Notes: generated from the letters alone by a model not told the origin. DNA of 64,000 bases from Chitinophaga pinensis (GCA_945871905.1 CAMBXL010000003.1:124001-188000); one strand, 5' to 3'. Shown: positions 11,601-21,748, counted from the first letter of the stretch. Program-made: numbers and translations.

Positions 11601-13559
11601 CCCCGGCAATTGAGTAAAGGTTATCTGTTCATTATAAACGCCATGTTTTACATTGAAAGTAACAGGACCACAAATTCCTCTTGACGAAATTCCTGTAATA
11701 GCATCATTTATTGATTTAAAATCTGTTCCAGCTGTATCTCCAATACTATAATTACCTGTTAATCCCGCTAACTTTGTAATTCTAAAAGTATCATTTTTGG
11801 TTTTTTGATCATTGGAATTATTGGGAAGGCGAGTCCAAACTTTGAACAAATAAGGAGTATTTGAAGCAAAATTAAAAGTTCCTACTTGAACAGAAGGTGA
11901 TGAATTCCCTGGAGCAATCACTCCCGACCAATTATATGTACTTACACTACCAGAGTTTATTTGCCATTGTATACTAACTTGCTTGACCGTATCAGAACCA
12001 TAGTTTTGAAATCTTACTTTCACTGGATGAACACCTGCACAAAAAACAGAAGGACTGTCTATATTACTAATTCCAACATCACGCGATGCTGGAAAAAACT
12101 CATCTGCTCCTATGTCAGGAAAATTAACATCTCTGACCTCTCCATCTATATCAACGGCAACCCATGGTGAATCAAATCCTTTGCCATTTAAACTAATATT
12201 AGCCACATGCAAATCCGCATTACTTATATAACCTGGATCAACATTCAAAGAATTTGCGTCCAAACTTGTACCTGACTGCCATGCCGATAAACTGGTATAT
12301 GATGTGCCATTCCACTGACCTAAGTTTGTTCCATTTGCAAATAAATTATTGTAATCCATAGAATCAATATTACCATAATTTGATCCGGGTACATTCACTG
12401 CAAAACCTGCCCCTTTATTAATGAAATTATTATTAACCAAACGGACATAAGAGTTGGTATACTGTGGGTAATGGTAATAACCAGCACTTGCAGACAATGA
12501 GCTATTTATTAAAACATTGTTGTTGTGAAAATTGAGATAAGTACACAAGTAAATTGCAAATCCCGTACAATCACCTGTACCACCACCATTAAAAATAAAG
12601 TTATTATAGACCAGTGATGGTGCCGAAGAAGTACTAGTGGTATTAGCTAAAATAAGAGCCCTAACAACTTGCCCATTTACCGCTAACATTTGAATTTTGT
12701 TATTTCTGATAATTAAAGAAGGTGAATTTTCAATACGCATAGCATAAGAAACATAATGACCTTGGTTAGCCCCAAAATCACCCATATTTAATTGATTGTT
12801 TTCAATCAAAAAACCACTTTGACCAGTCATGTAAATCCCCGAACAACCGCTTGTATCTATTTTGTTGTATGAAAATTTATTCCCTGAACATGATGTGGCT
12901 CCATAAATTCCATTGTAACCGTATAACAATCTAGAATTCTGAACTAAAGTACTGTCCGCGTTACCTGTAAAATACAAACAAGAGCCTATACCATAATTAA
13001 AACCCAAGCTCGAGCTACTTGGCATTTTTCTGCCTCTAAAATAGCATTGTCTAAACTGATTGTTATCTGCATCGTTACTCAACTGAACAACCGTACTGTA
13101 TGTATTTGTTCCGGTGCGTTCAAACCCTATTCCTCTGAATCTTAAAAAATCAACTCCATTTAAATGAATGACATAATCACTTGTAGAAGAGGTAGACGAA
13201 GCGTTTTTGAGCACGCAGCGACTACTGTCCAAACGAGTTGACCTGAAAGTAATGGAACTAGTATTAGAGACTCCTGTAATTGCTGTAATATCTAAATTTA
13301 CATTGTAAACTGTGTCATAAACAGTAAAAACAACCGCACCACTGACACCAGAACCTTGGGCATTTCCTCCATCTGTTCTTGAACCACTTATTAAATCACC
13401 TACGGCCGACTCCCAATTTTGATAATTGGAGTTACTGGCATTTTGCCTTGGATTAATGGTATAACTACCACTTAGTTGAGCATAACTCAATACAGGAACT
13501 AACAATAATAGAAATAATAAGGCTTGCAAAAACGGAATACTTTGTACTTTTTTTTTCAT
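8685..13559 (-). CDS. giant T9SS type A secreted protein: right-handed beta-helix repeats and PKD domains
   Basis: Signal peptide; repeated NNN-rich beta-helix segments (RIENSPSLIIRNNKIQM...); PKD motifs YQWTFGDGNNSIFQNTTHTYTQLGTYTVRY and WNWDFGDGNISNLQNPVHTY; C-terminal LFPNPNNGLCRL...LASGVYQLRI sorting domain. Confidence 0.88.
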   Translation of the reverse strand: MKKKVQSIPFLQALLFLLLLVPVLSYAQLSGSYTINPRQNASNSNYQNWESAVGDLISGSRTDGGNAQGSGVSGAVVFTVYDTVYNVNLDITAITGVSNTSSITFRSTRLDSSRCVLKNASSTSSTSDYVIHLNGVDFLRFRGIGFERTGTNTYSTVVQLSNDADNNQFRQCYFRGRKMPSSSSLGFNYGIGSCLYFTGNADSTLVQNSRLLYGYNGIYGATSCSGNKFSYNKIDTSGCSGIYMTGQSGFLIENNQLNMGDFGANQGHYVSYAMRIENSPSLIIRNNKIQMLAVNGQVVRALILANTTSTSSAPSLVYNNFIFNGGGTGDCTGFAIYLCTYLNFHNNNVLINSSLSASAGYYHYPQYTNSYVRLVNNNFINKGAGFAVNVPGSNYGNIDSMDYNNLFANGTNLGQWNGTSYTSLSAWQSGTSLDANSLNVDPGYISNADLHVANISLNGKGFDSPWVAVDIDGEVRDVNFPDIGADEFFPASRDVGISNIDSPSVFCAGVHPVKVRFQNYGSDTVKQVSIQWQINSGSVSTYNWSGVIAPGNSSPSVQVGTFNFASNTPYLFKVWTRLPNNSNDQKTKNDTFRITKLAGLTGNYSIGDTAGTDFKSINDAITGISSRGICGPVTFNVKHGVYNEQITFTQLPGMGSNNTIRFKNVTKDSTKVVVTLPSTTATGNNNAAIQLRGADYVTFEGFTFQRTGTNPYGHVLHILNGSNNNKFQSCQFIGIRPLTSNVNAINIWSDQSEDNNNQFVGNLMKFGTYNMWYFGDVTAKESGTIIQGNTFDSAYNYSLNIVDNNQLKLIGNTFKNVISTIGGNYQVQLLRCNGNIQVNRNYFVGINTENSLLLNRCISNANNEGVVSNNMFVRGIGKGVSLDSTHYQKLVHNSLYFYSSSAANAGIFTSGVFNANLQLLNNNIVMEGGDAVYISSSSQVSASNYNNYFTKGTQFVYWGSPVNNMTSLKSVSGQESRSLSVLPYFTSSTDLHIKNPLLKGAGIRVMGVVNDFDGDKRDTLTPDIGADEFLLSKNDASVIALFNPTGAECAANLPVKVLIQNLGRDTLKNVTLNWVVSGVTQTPFSWQGILKNKVLDTVQIGTYNFANNPNPQFVFWISSPNSQTDGFPWNDTFRINRSVRSLPLANAGVNQTICQGTTVAIGPNSVNGFSYVWNDLDAQTLYGNTSRVFVTPQYTTEYELVVTNINLGCSRRDTVTILVNPKPLINAGTDRSLCLGSSTQIGVASQSGFNYQWRSIPSGFSSTTSNPLVSPNQTTRYILDKTVIGTGCVATDTVLISVFGYPSPSIRGVAAPCLNSTQIYNTNVVTGHSYLWSVNGGNIVNGQNTNNIQVNWNSVGNKEVKVIETNTAGCKDTVSINVNIKPLPVARFRVNDVCLGQACIFKDSSENAISYQWTFGDGNNSIFQNTTHTYTQLGTYTVRYAVESNDGCKDTTYGLVNISDLPTAKFDYKKNDQLTFTFTDSSLENGNTIVKWNWDFGDGNISNLQNPVHTYTSEVSYTVKLCINTDKDCESCISKVITAVNVRDEFFSNGIQLFPNPNNGLCRLKSENFMEVIEVVSIEGRLLLKIEPNKSEAEIQTYNLASGVYQLRIITENKTTIIKMIVNK

Positions 13560-13783
13560 GATAATTATTGGTTATAAGGTTCAGAACTAGAGATAAAATG
13601 AAGTTAAAATTTGCATTAAAACCTCATTTTGAAAAACAAATGTAATCTATTTTTTTAAAAATGCAAGAACTTAGTAAATGAATTTGTATTTCCAGAAATT
13701 TAATAATTTCACATAAAATGAAAATCATCACCTTAAGTAATTTCTTATCAGTATAAAACTTTATACTCCATTATAAAAACATT

Positions 13784-15319
13784 TTAATGTATTTCAGTTT
13801 GAAGATAAAACTGATTAATCCCATCGAGTAAATCCATAGCTGTAGAAGACGCTATACCTCTATTTTGGGCGCACCAAATACCCGATTGTGCGTGAATATA
13901 AACGCCTAACAATGCTGCGTCAGACACTCTTAACCCCTGTGCCAGTTGGGCCGTTATTATTCCTAATAAAACATCACCACTACCCCCTTTGGCTAAGGAA
14001 GGACTGCTGTCGTAAAGTATATATTCTGTTTGATTAGGGTTATATAAAATACTTATAGAATCTTTCAAAACTATAGAGACACCATAATCACATGAAAAAT
14101 GCTTTGCAAATTCAGCTCTTTGTATTGCGTTTTTACATTGAACTTTAAATAAATTATCGAACTCTTTGGGATGAGGTGTAAGAACACATTGCTGTGGAAA
14201 TACAATGCTGTCAATACCAATTTTCCCTATCATATTCAAAGCATCTGCATCTATTGCCAATGGGATATTATATCGTTTGCATTGCGCTATTATTTCCAAC
14301 AAAAGCGCTAATGTAGCCTCATTGGTTCCTATTCCTGGACCTATCCCTACGGCACTATAACAGCGAATATCAATGGGATCATTTAGTAAAAAATCCTTAC
14401 CACTATTGTCTAACACAATAGCTTCAGGCACCAATGTTTGCAACACTTGATAACATGACTCAGGAGAAAGAATACTGGTTTTTCCACTCCCCGATTTCAC
14501 AATTGCTTTTGCCGACAAAGAAGCAGCGCCACACATTCCTTTTTGACCAGCTATTAATAAGGCATGACCAAAGGTTCCTTTGTGACAAAATTTTGTTCTT
14601 TTGGGTATAATCGCAGTAACTTGTTCTTGTGTTATTAGAAACTGATTACTTTCAATTTTATTTAAGAATGTTTTATCTAATCCTATGTCTACAACTTTAA
14701 CTAAGCCTGTTGCTGTTTCACTTTCAGGAAACAAAAAAGAAGGTTTGAGCTGTTGAAAAGTAAGTGTTAAGTTAGCATGTATGAAAGTATCTTGAACCAA
14801 ATGCCATTCCTTTAAATCTATTTCTGATGGGAATCCAGAGGGCACATCAATGGCAATAACGGTTTCAAAATTTGCTTTATTAAGTTTATTAATCAATTCA
14901 CAAAGCGGCGATTTTAAAGGCAATGACAATCCAACTCCCAATATACAATCTATCAAAACATCGAAATGGGTGTTATCATTCTCAAAGTTTTCTTCAGTAA
15001 TTAGTAAATCACTGTATTGGGACTTAAATTGTTCTAAATAAAAACTTGCTTCATCGGTGTATGGTTTCAATGGATTGGCAAGTAATACTCTAACTTTATA
15101 ATGGCTTTGGGCCAACAAATAGGCAATACAAAGTCCATCGGCACCATTGTTACCATTGCCACAAACCACTAAAATAGTTTGTAAAGTATTACAAGTTTCT
15201 TTAATATAATTGACAGCATTTTGCGAAGCTCTTTCAACAAGTTTAATCGAAGAGATGGGTTCATTATTAATAGTAAATTCATCCCATTCTCTCAACTGAT
15301 TTGTATTTAAAAACTTCAT
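13784..15319 (-). CDS. nnr: bifunctional NAD(P)H-hydrate epimerase / ADP-dependent dehydratase
   Basis: N-terminal VCGNGNNGADGLCIAYLLA (YjeF_N); C-terminal GTFGHALLIAGQKGMCGAASLSAKA and PSLAKGGSGDVLLGIITA (carbohydrate-kinase-like). Confidence 0.95.
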   Translation of the reverse strand: MKFLNTNQLREWDEFTINNEPISSIKLVERASQNAVNYIKETCNTLQTILVVCGNGNNGADGLCIAYLLAQSHYKVRVLLANPLKPYTDEASFYLEQFKSQYSDLLITEENFENDNTHFDVLIDCILGVGLSLPLKSPLCELINKLNKANFETVIAIDVPSGFPSEIDLKEWHLVQDTFIHANLTLTFQQLKPSFLFPESETATGLVKVVDIGLDKTFLNKIESNQFLITQEQVTAIIPKRTKFCHKGTFGHALLIAGQKGMCGAASLSAKAIVKSGSGKTSILSPESCYQVLQTLVPEAIVLDNSGKDFLLNDPIDIRCYSAVGIGPGIGTNEATLALLLEIIAQCKRYNIPLAIDADALNMIGKIGIDSIVFPQQCVLTPHPKEFDNLFKVQCKNAIQRAEFAKHFSCDYGVSIVLKDSISILYNPNQTEYILYDSSPSLAKGGSGDVLLGIITAQLAQGLRVSDAALLGVYIHAQSGIWCAQNRGIASSTAMDLLDGINQFYLQTEIH

Positions 15320-15322
15320 GAT

Positions 15323-18013
15323 TTATTGATCGGTCCAAAGTCGTTTTTTATCCACCTTCAGACTTTGCAATATACTGCTATTGACCTTAATAGAAAAGAA
15401 AAAACTTTTTCTTACACCGTCTGGAATCCAAGAAAAATTAAGCGCCCAACAGTGCAACAATCGACTTACCTCAAACTGAGTAAAAGCAATTTTATTTTGT
15501 TCGAAATCATAACCTGAGTTACATCCAATTTTCCATTTTGGTGTTAGGTTTAAATCACCACTAAATCCAAGTGTATGAAAATACCGAGTTAAATAATTAA
15601 TTCTAGTATAGTTCATTGAGTAATTGACATTCAAACTCCATTCTCTGTCAAAATTAACATAGGCATTAGGATTGCGCATTAACTCTCCAAATTCATTCAC
15701 ATCTTCTTGGGTTTTAATTTTTCCGGTAGTATCTAATGATTTTTTAGATTTAAACATGTCAGCATTAATTCCTGTTTGCATAGAAACCTGACCACTGGTC
15801 CATGTTCCTATTCTTTTTCCTCTCAAAATCTCTAATTTATCAATGGTTTCATTCCCTACTTTTTGATAAGGATTTAACACGGCATTCGCATTTAAATTGA
15901 CATGATTAAACAATCTTGTAAAACCAGTTACTGAAATATTAGACAACCTTTTTGCTGTATCCAAAAAGTTGTAAAAGCCTGAAATGTTAAAACTTTCTAT
16001 CCAAGTCTTATTTTCAAATTTGGCACTCGTGTCTGTTTTCTTGAGCACTTTGGCTTGCAAGTTATTTCCTATAGAAAAGTTTAACAAACCACTTGCACCA
16101 CCACTAGGCGACCCTAAAATTGCATTTTCATAAATAGAATATCTTTGTAATCTGCCTGTGGTATCAGCCTGCACTTGTTTAAAGATACCAAACTTTTCTT
16201 GACTGTAATCGGGCCTGTAGCTGAATCCAACATTTGGGGTAATGGTGTGTCTGATGGCTGATATTTTTTTAGAACGCATTTGGTAAGTTCCAAAAATTTG
16301 TGTTCCTATGTTCGCATTGGCTGAATAATCACTAGACCTGCTAAATCCTCTGTTAAAAGTGGTATCTAATTTTTTATTTTGTTCGTTCCAGTTTTTTTCT
16401 ATCGAGTTAAAATACCAATATTCTCTGTAATTAACACTTGGTGTAAAAGAGAATTTTTGTTTGAAGAACTTATAAGAACCCAAAGTAATAGGAATACTGT
16501 GAATAATGCCTTGTTTAAACTCATCCCCAACCGTTAATTTAAGAGGTGAATTGAATTGAATTCCCGGCAATATTGATTCGAAAGGCAATCCCGAGAAGAA
16601 AATACTGTCTTTGGTTTCTATTCGATTTTCAAATTGCAACTGATAACTTACTCCAAAATCTTTGTACCATTTATATTTACCTATGGCATTAGGTTTAGCA
16701 AAAGGTGTTATTCTTTGCACGTTGAGTGTAATATTGGGCAAAGACATGCTAAAATTCCTATTTTGGGTATTTTGACGGTGCGTAATTCCCGAAATGAAAT
16801 TCACTTTATTGCGAAACAACATTTTAGAATAAGACACCGAGGAACCGAATTCATTAGTAACAATGGTTGTAGGGTTAACTGAATTTAACTGAGCGGCATT
16901 GTTTTTTTGTATGTTCACATTGGCAGAAAAAGTAGAACCGGGTTTGGCTTTAGGGTCTTGATTGTGTGTCCATCTTAAACTAAAAGTTTTGGTATTTTTC
17001 AATTTAAACAAAGGGTCTTCTCTTTCAGCTGTTAAATACTTTGCATTTTCTATTTGGAAGTTACCATTGTATTTGTATCGTTTATTATAACGGGTATTTG
17101 AAGCGATTCTCCAACTCCCTCTAAAATAAATATCGCCCATAAAACTTTGGTCCATTTTATCACTGACGGCAAAGTGGTATCCAATATTTCTTAAAAAAGG
17201 TCCGAAATTTCCACTCATCCCATAATCAAAAGGGACTAAACCTGAGCGTTTTTCTTTTTTGGTTGGAAACATTCCAAAAGGAATAAAAAGTGGCGTTGGC
17301 ACATCTTCAATGACTAGATTTGCAGGACCAAAAATGATTTTTTTATTGGGTATGATTTTCAGTTTTTGTGCTTTTAAATAAAAATGAGGGTGTTCGGGAT
17401 TGTTACAAGTGGTGTATTTTCCAACATCACTGTACAAACTTTGGTCATCATCACGCAGCACTTTGTTACAGTGAATAAATCCATCGCCTTCTTTCATTGT
17501 AATACCATAGGTTCTCCCTCTTTTGGTATTAAAATTATAAATCATGGTATCGGCTTCAGTTTCTCTTTCACCGTCATTAAAAATTGGCTTACCAACGTAC
17601 CTTCCTGCTGAATCTATCCGTCCAATTGCGTACAATTCACGCTTATCAAAATCCACAATAATAATAGCAGCTTTCAGGTCGATTCCCTGATATTTAATAG
17701 AAGCATTGCCATAAAAATAGGCTTTTTTCTGTTTCAAATCAAACAAACTAGAATCCTGCGCTTGGTAATCTATAAGATCAGTAATGGCATCTTTGGAGAT
17801 TCTGAAAGTATCAGTAGCTTGTTTTAGGGTATCTGAAATTTGCTTAAATGTATCGTTTGGGATTTGTAAAGTATCTGTTGTCGCAGTTTGATTAAGAGAA
17901 ATTGTTTCATTTATTTGACCCTTAGCCTCATTACTGTATAAAATGTAGCACGAAAATTGTATTATCCACAATAATGAATGGAGATGTTTGGTTGTAAATA
18001 ATAGATTAAACAA
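15323..18013 (-). CDS. LptD-like LPS assembly outer membrane protein
   Basis: OstA-like N-terminal region (KKAYFYGNASIKYQGIDLKAAIIIVDFDKRELYAIG) and long beta-barrel C-terminus (FIPFGMFPTKKEKRSGLVPFDYG). The ORF-track start at 18412 is antisense to the amidase gene; a TTG at 18013 followed by MFNLLFTTKHLHSLLWIIQFSCYILYSNEAKGQ is a more plausible start. Confidence 0.8.
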   Translation of the reverse strand: MFNLLFTTKHLHSLLWIIQFSCYILYSNEAKGQINETISLNQTATTDTLQIPNDTFKQISDTLKQATDTFRISKDAITDLIDYQAQDSSLFDLKQKKAYFYGNASIKYQGIDLKAAIIIVDFDKRELYAIGRIDSAGRYVGKPIFNDGERETEADTMIYNFNTKRGRTYGITMKEGDGFIHCNKVLRDDDQSLYSDVGKYTTCNNPEHPHFYLKAQKLKIIPNKKIIFGPANLVIEDVPTPLFIPFGMFPTKKEKRSGLVPFDYGMSGNFGPFLRNIGYHFAVSDKMDQSFMGDIYFRGSWRIASNTRYNKRYKYNGNFQIENAKYLTAEREDPLFKLKNTKTFSLRWTHNQDPKAKPGSTFSANVNIQKNNAAQLNSVNPTTIVTNEFGSSVSYSKMLFRNKVNFISGITHRQNTQNRNFSMSLPNITLNVQRITPFAKPNAIGKYKWYKDFGVSYQLQFENRIETKDSIFFSGLPFESILPGIQFNSPLKLTVGDEFKQGIIHSIPITLGSYKFFKQKFSFTPSVNYREYWYFNSIEKNWNEQNKKLDTTFNRGFSRSSDYSANANIGTQIFGTYQMRSKKISAIRHTITPNVGFSYRPDYSQEKFGIFKQVQADTTGRLQRYSIYENAILGSPSGGASGLLNFSIGNNLQAKVLKKTDTSAKFENKTWIESFNISGFYNFLDTAKRLSNISVTGFTRLFNHVNLNANAVLNPYQKVGNETIDKLEILRGKRIGTWTSGQVSMQTGINADMFKSKKSLDTTGKIKTQEDVNEFGELMRNPNAYVNFDREWSLNVNYSMNYTRINYLTRYFHTLGFSGDLNLTPKWKIGCNSGYDFEQNKIAFTQFEVSRLLHCWALNFSWIPDGVRKSFFFSIKVNSSILQSLKVDKKRLWTDQ

Positions 18014-18068
18014 AACTAATTCGTGAAATTTGCACAAAACTAATTTAAAAAACTGAACGATAGTAAAG

Positions 18069-18848
18069 ATGGATAAAAAATTATTAATTAGCTTCTTAAT
18101 AGCATCTTTTTGGATCAGTTCTTCCTTTATAGGCGATGAGAATAAGTTTGATATAGTAGTTATAGATGCAGGACACGGAGGACATGACCCAGGCTGTAAC
18201 TTTACAAACGACCGTGAAAAGGAAGTTACCCTGTCTATTGCCCTTAAACTAGGCAAAATGATAGAAGATAGCCTTCCAGACGTTAAGGTCGTGTATACTC
18301 GAAAAACTGACAAATTTATTGAATTAAGCGAACGCAGCAATATAGCTAACAAAAACAATGCCGACCTTTTTATCAGTATACATTGCAACGCGAATGACCA
18401 TGCTGAAGCCAATGGAACTGAGACTTATATTATGGGTTTGCACAAATCAGAAAGTAATTTGCAGGTGTCCAAACGCGAGAATAGTGTTATTACTTTAGAA
18501 AAAGATTATAAAAACAACAGTGCTTACGAGCAATTTGACCCAAACTCACCCATAGGTCACATTATTTTTTCACTTATCCAAAATGCTTACATAGACCAAA
18601 GCGCTAAATTTGCGAGTCATGTTGAAACCGAATTCAAGAAAAACACGAAATTAAAAAGTCGTGGTGTTAAACAAGCAGGCTTTTTAGTACTATGGAAAAC
18701 AGCGATGCCAGGAGTATTAATTGAAACAGGCTTTTTATCCAATGAAATGGATAGAAAAGTTTTGTCTAAAGACAGCGGCCAAATAGTAATGGCAAAATCC
18801 ATATACAACGCTGTAAAAAAATACAAAACAAGTACTGCAGGCAAGTAA
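18069..18848 (+). CDS. N-acetylmuramoyl-L-alanine amidase (Amidase_3)
   Basis: VVIDAGHGGHDPGCNF, ADLFISIHCNAND and PGVLIETGFLSNEMDRK motifs. Confidence 0.95.
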   Translation: MDKKLLISFLIASFWISSSFIGDENKFDIVVIDAGHGGHDPGCNFTNDREKEVTLSIALKLGKMIEDSLPDVKVVYTRKTDKFIELSERSNIANKNNADLFISIHCNANDHAEANGTETYIMGLHKSESNLQVSKRENSVITLEKDYKNNSAYEQFDPNSPIGHIIFSLIQNAYIDQSAKFASHVETEFKKNTKLKSRGVKQAGFLVLWKTAMPGVLIETGFLSNEMDRKVLSKDSGQIVMAKSIYNAVKKYKTSTAGK

Positions 18849-18888
18849 TTAAACCGCCTGAAATACACTAAAGAAATACTTAAAGGGA

Positions 18889-19146
18889 CTAGTAGTTCAA
18901 TTCTGTAATTGATATATTGTCGAAGCAATAAAACTTAGAAACATAATCGGTGCTCACTTGCTTTACCGATAATTGTTTCCCTGTTTCATCACACAATACC
19001 TCAACAAAATAATTGTTAATAGAATGCAATTCCAAGGTGAGTTTTTCAGATAATTTCTTGTCTAATACCTTATTAGACGATTTCTCGATTAACTTTGCTT
19101 TTCCTTTCTCTGAAAAAACGCTGAATTCGTTTGCTTTGATGGTCAT
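18889..19146 (-). CDS. hypothetical protein (85 aa) co-oriented with the downstream-reading oxoamine synthase-GNAT gene
   Basis: Complete ORF 20 bp after the stop of the 19167..21608 gene; coding-like composition. Confidence 0.6.
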   Translation of the reverse strand: MTIKANEFSVFSEKGKAKLIEKSSNKVLDKKLSEKLTLELHSINNYFVEVLCDETGKQLSVKQVSTDYVSKFYCFDNISITELNY

Positions 19147-19166
19147 AAAATTTTGATTTGATTTAG

Positions 19167-21608
19167 TTAGTTTGATTTAGTAATCGTTTGGTTTATTTTA
19201 TTTGTAATTTGTATCGACTCAATAACAGAAGAGTTGAACGTATCATCCATTTGCATGTAGGCAACTGTTGAAGAGGTTTCTGCACCGAATCTTTTCTTTT
19301 CTAATGTAGCTGTAAATCCTAGATTAATACTTTCACAATTAAGTTCTTTTGCTCTTTTTAACACATTGTAAATGGCTAGTCTGTATACACTGAATTCTGC
19401 CTCAAATGATTTATCAATACCTATAAACATTGCATTGTAGGTTTTACCTGATATGTAGTTAAACACTACTGAAATTTCTTTGTCAGGCGATTCAGATGGA
19501 CGTAATGAAAGGATATCCCAGTTTTTAAAAGAGGCTATGTCTGTAAACAATTTATCAGGCAAATCAAATGTGTTTAATTTCAAACTGCTATTTTTAATTT
19601 GCTTGTAGAGTGATTTCCAATTGTGAATATTTAACTCTGTTGGTTCTTTTATCACTTTACATATAATTTTATCCTCGAATCTTTGAACTTCACTTCTAAA
19701 GTGTTTTCTATACTTTTTAGGCAAAGTCATGCTATACTCATAAATATCATTCCAATTTAGGGATTCAATAACGTGACGCTCGGGCATGGTTGTTTTAAAA
19801 TAACCATTTTCCAACATGAATTTATCAAGTTCGTAGTTATTGTCTTCAAAATCACGCAACATGATGTTTCCTGCGTTGTATTTTTTCATTAATGAACCAC
19901 CAAAATTGAACAATTCGTCAATAGCTGCTTTATGTAAACTGTTTTTGGTATTAATATAAATGTGTTCGCCCTCTGTTAAAAGAGAACCGGCCATCACCAT
20001 TTTAGAAGTTAGGTAATAAGGATCTTCTGTTCTTCTGATGTTTTCAATAAAGTCGGAAATGGCTTCGTGTGACAACATATCGTCTTTACTAATAGTCGTT
20101 GTAAAGAAAGTAGAGAGAACCACTTCGCCTTTATCATCTTTAACGATGATGTAATCAAATTCCCAATTGTTTTCTTTTTGAGGATTTCCTTTATAAACAG
20201 ACTCAAGGAACAACATACCATCGTAATCGAAACTACCTTTACCCTCATAAATAGAATTCCAAACTTCAGGTTGAATGTCTTTAATGGTTTCGTATTTTTC
20301 GACTACTAGCTGAGAAGCATTTAAAATCGTTTCTACTTGTTCAATGATATCATTATTGACTTTACTTTCTATTCCAAACGCTTTGTTAATTTGTTCAATA
20401 CTAAAATTATGCTCAACCAGCGCTTCATTAAAATGACGGTTCATAGAATCAATCATTTTTTCAATCTGCTCAAAAGTATGAAGTCGAGTTATAGTAAAAC
20501 GTACGCCAGTATTTTTGATTGGTACAGCAGGGAATGCGCCTAAATTGGTGTAAAAACCATCATCGAGCATTTTCTTAATAACCTGATAGCCAATTTTATG
20601 CAAACCAACCCCAATAAAGAAAACGGGAGAATTTAAATCTTTGATAAGAGGTAAATTGGTTTTCTTAATCATTAGGTTAGCAAAATTGATATTATCATTC
20701 AATGCCGTTTGCATTGTTTTTATTTCCTTAGACAAGTGAAGATCTGCTGAAGCAATAGCTGCACCAAGGGCGGCAGGTTGCATTGGACCTGAGGTAATCA
20801 TTGGACCGCCGCAAGTTCTAACAAAATTGCACATTTCCTCATTTGAAAAAACCATAACAGCACCCCCTGTTGCAAAGGCTTTTGCTAAACTAATAGCTAA
20901 AACCATTTTGGGGTGCAAAGATTTTTTGTTCAACACATAACCACGACCATGTTTACCATAGCAGCTCATTCCATGGGCATCATCTACATAAAAATGAAAT
21001 TTTTCATGTTTGTCCATTAGGTCATACACCTTTTCTACAGGGGTGCCGTCACCATACATGGAGTAAATACCATCAGCGAAATACCAAACTTTTTCGTGTT
21101 TTTTGCTCAACTCTTCAATTCTAGTTTCCAAAAGATCCATTCTATTGTGTCTTAAAAGCTCAATATGAACACCTTTGGGCTTAAGTAAAGTTACAGCAGT
21201 TTGTACAGAATTGTGGACTTGGTGGTCGAGAATAACAGCGTCATTTAGACCAACAATGACAGGAACAGTGGCTATGTGTCCAAGAGTAGTAGTGGGAACC
21301 ACAACACAGTGACCATCAAAGATTTTGTTAAACTTAGATTCTAATATTCTGTAGTGATAAGAGGACAGATAGGCACGAGAGGCCGAAAACTGTGTGCCGT
21401 AGTTTCTTATTGCTTTGGTAGCACCCTCTTTTAAGCGTTCATCAAACTCCAAACCAAGATAACTACATGAGCTAAAGTTAACAGCGTTTATTTGATTGAT
21501 TGTAATATAATTACCATTTAAAACTTCGTCAGAAACATCTAAATGAAGAATTCCACTGTTCTTTCCATCATTAATTACATTGAATACTATGTTGAGTAAA
21601 TTATTCAT
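19167..21608 (-). CDS. bifunctional alpha-oxoamine synthase-type (aminotransferase class I/II fold) PLP enzyme fused to a GNAT-fold domain
   Basis: N-terminus INFSSCSYLGLEFDERLKEGA..YGTQFSASRAYLSSY, HFYVDDAHGMSCYGKHGRG, MVLAISLAKAFATGGAVMVFS (PLP Lys); C-terminal ~400 aa ends in the acyltransferase-like SVVFNYISGKTYNAMFIGIDKSFEAEFSVYRLAIYNVLKRAKELNCESINLGFT. Confidence 0.85.
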   Translation of the reverse strand: MNNLLNIVFNVINDGKNSGILHLDVSDEVLNGNYITINQINAVNFSSCSYLGLEFDERLKEGATKAIRNYGTQFSASRAYLSSYHYRILESKFNKIFDGHCVVVPTTTLGHIATVPVIVGLNDAVILDHQVHNSVQTAVTLLKPKGVHIELLRHNRMDLLETRIEELSKKHEKVWYFADGIYSMYGDGTPVEKVYDLMDKHEKFHFYVDDAHGMSCYGKHGRGYVLNKKSLHPKMVLAISLAKAFATGGAVMVFSNEEMCNFVRTCGGPMITSGPMQPAALGAAIASADLHLSKEIKTMQTALNDNINFANLMIKKTNLPLIKDLNSPVFFIGVGLHKIGYQVIKKMLDDGFYTNLGAFPAVPIKNTGVRFTITRLHTFEQIEKMIDSMNRHFNEALVEHNFSIEQINKAFGIESKVNNDIIEQVETILNASQLVVEKYETIKDIQPEVWNSIYEGKGSFDYDGMLFLESVYKGNPQKENNWEFDYIIVKDDKGEVVLSTFFTTTISKDDMLSHEAISDFIENIRRTEDPYYLTSKMVMAGSLLTEGEHIYINTKNSLHKAAIDELFNFGGSLMKKYNAGNIMLRDFEDNNYELDKFMLENGYFKTTMPERHVIESLNWNDIYEYSMTLPKKYRKHFRSEVQRFEDKIICKVIKEPTELNIHNWKSLYKQIKNSSLKLNTFDLPDKLFTDIASFKNWDILSLRPSESPDKEISVVFNYISGKTYNAMFIGIDKSFEAEFSVYRLAIYNVLKRAKELNCESINLGFTATLEKKRFGAETSSTVAYMQMDDTFNSSVIESIQITNKINQTITKSN

Positions 21609-21699
21609 TATTTCTTTTGGTTAATTAATTATTTCATTAATATTGCAAACATCATTCATATAAATAACATAAAAAATAAGATGATAAACCCAAATGTTA

Positions 21700-21711
21700 A
21701 TAAGCGCTTAT
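21700..21711. promoter_or_regulatory. perfect 12-bp palindrome ATAAGCGCTTAT in divergent intergenic region
   Basis: Sequence equals its own reverse complement. Confidence 0.4.
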
Positions 21712-21729
21712 ACTCATACACCAAAAGTG

Positions 21730-21748
21730 ACTAGTATTTAATACTAGT
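21730..21748. promoter_or_regulatory. 19-bp palindrome ACTAGTATT-T-AATACTAGT, candidate operator
   Basis: 9-bp perfect arms around one base, 22 bp before the ATG at 21771. Confidence 0.5.

Noticed and set aside
18014-18412. N-terminal 130 aa of the ORF-track 1,029-aa LptD-like protein
   Set aside because: This stretch is antisense to the amidase gene (18069..18848), and its translation lacks a signal-peptide-like start. An internal TTG at 18013 is a better start.
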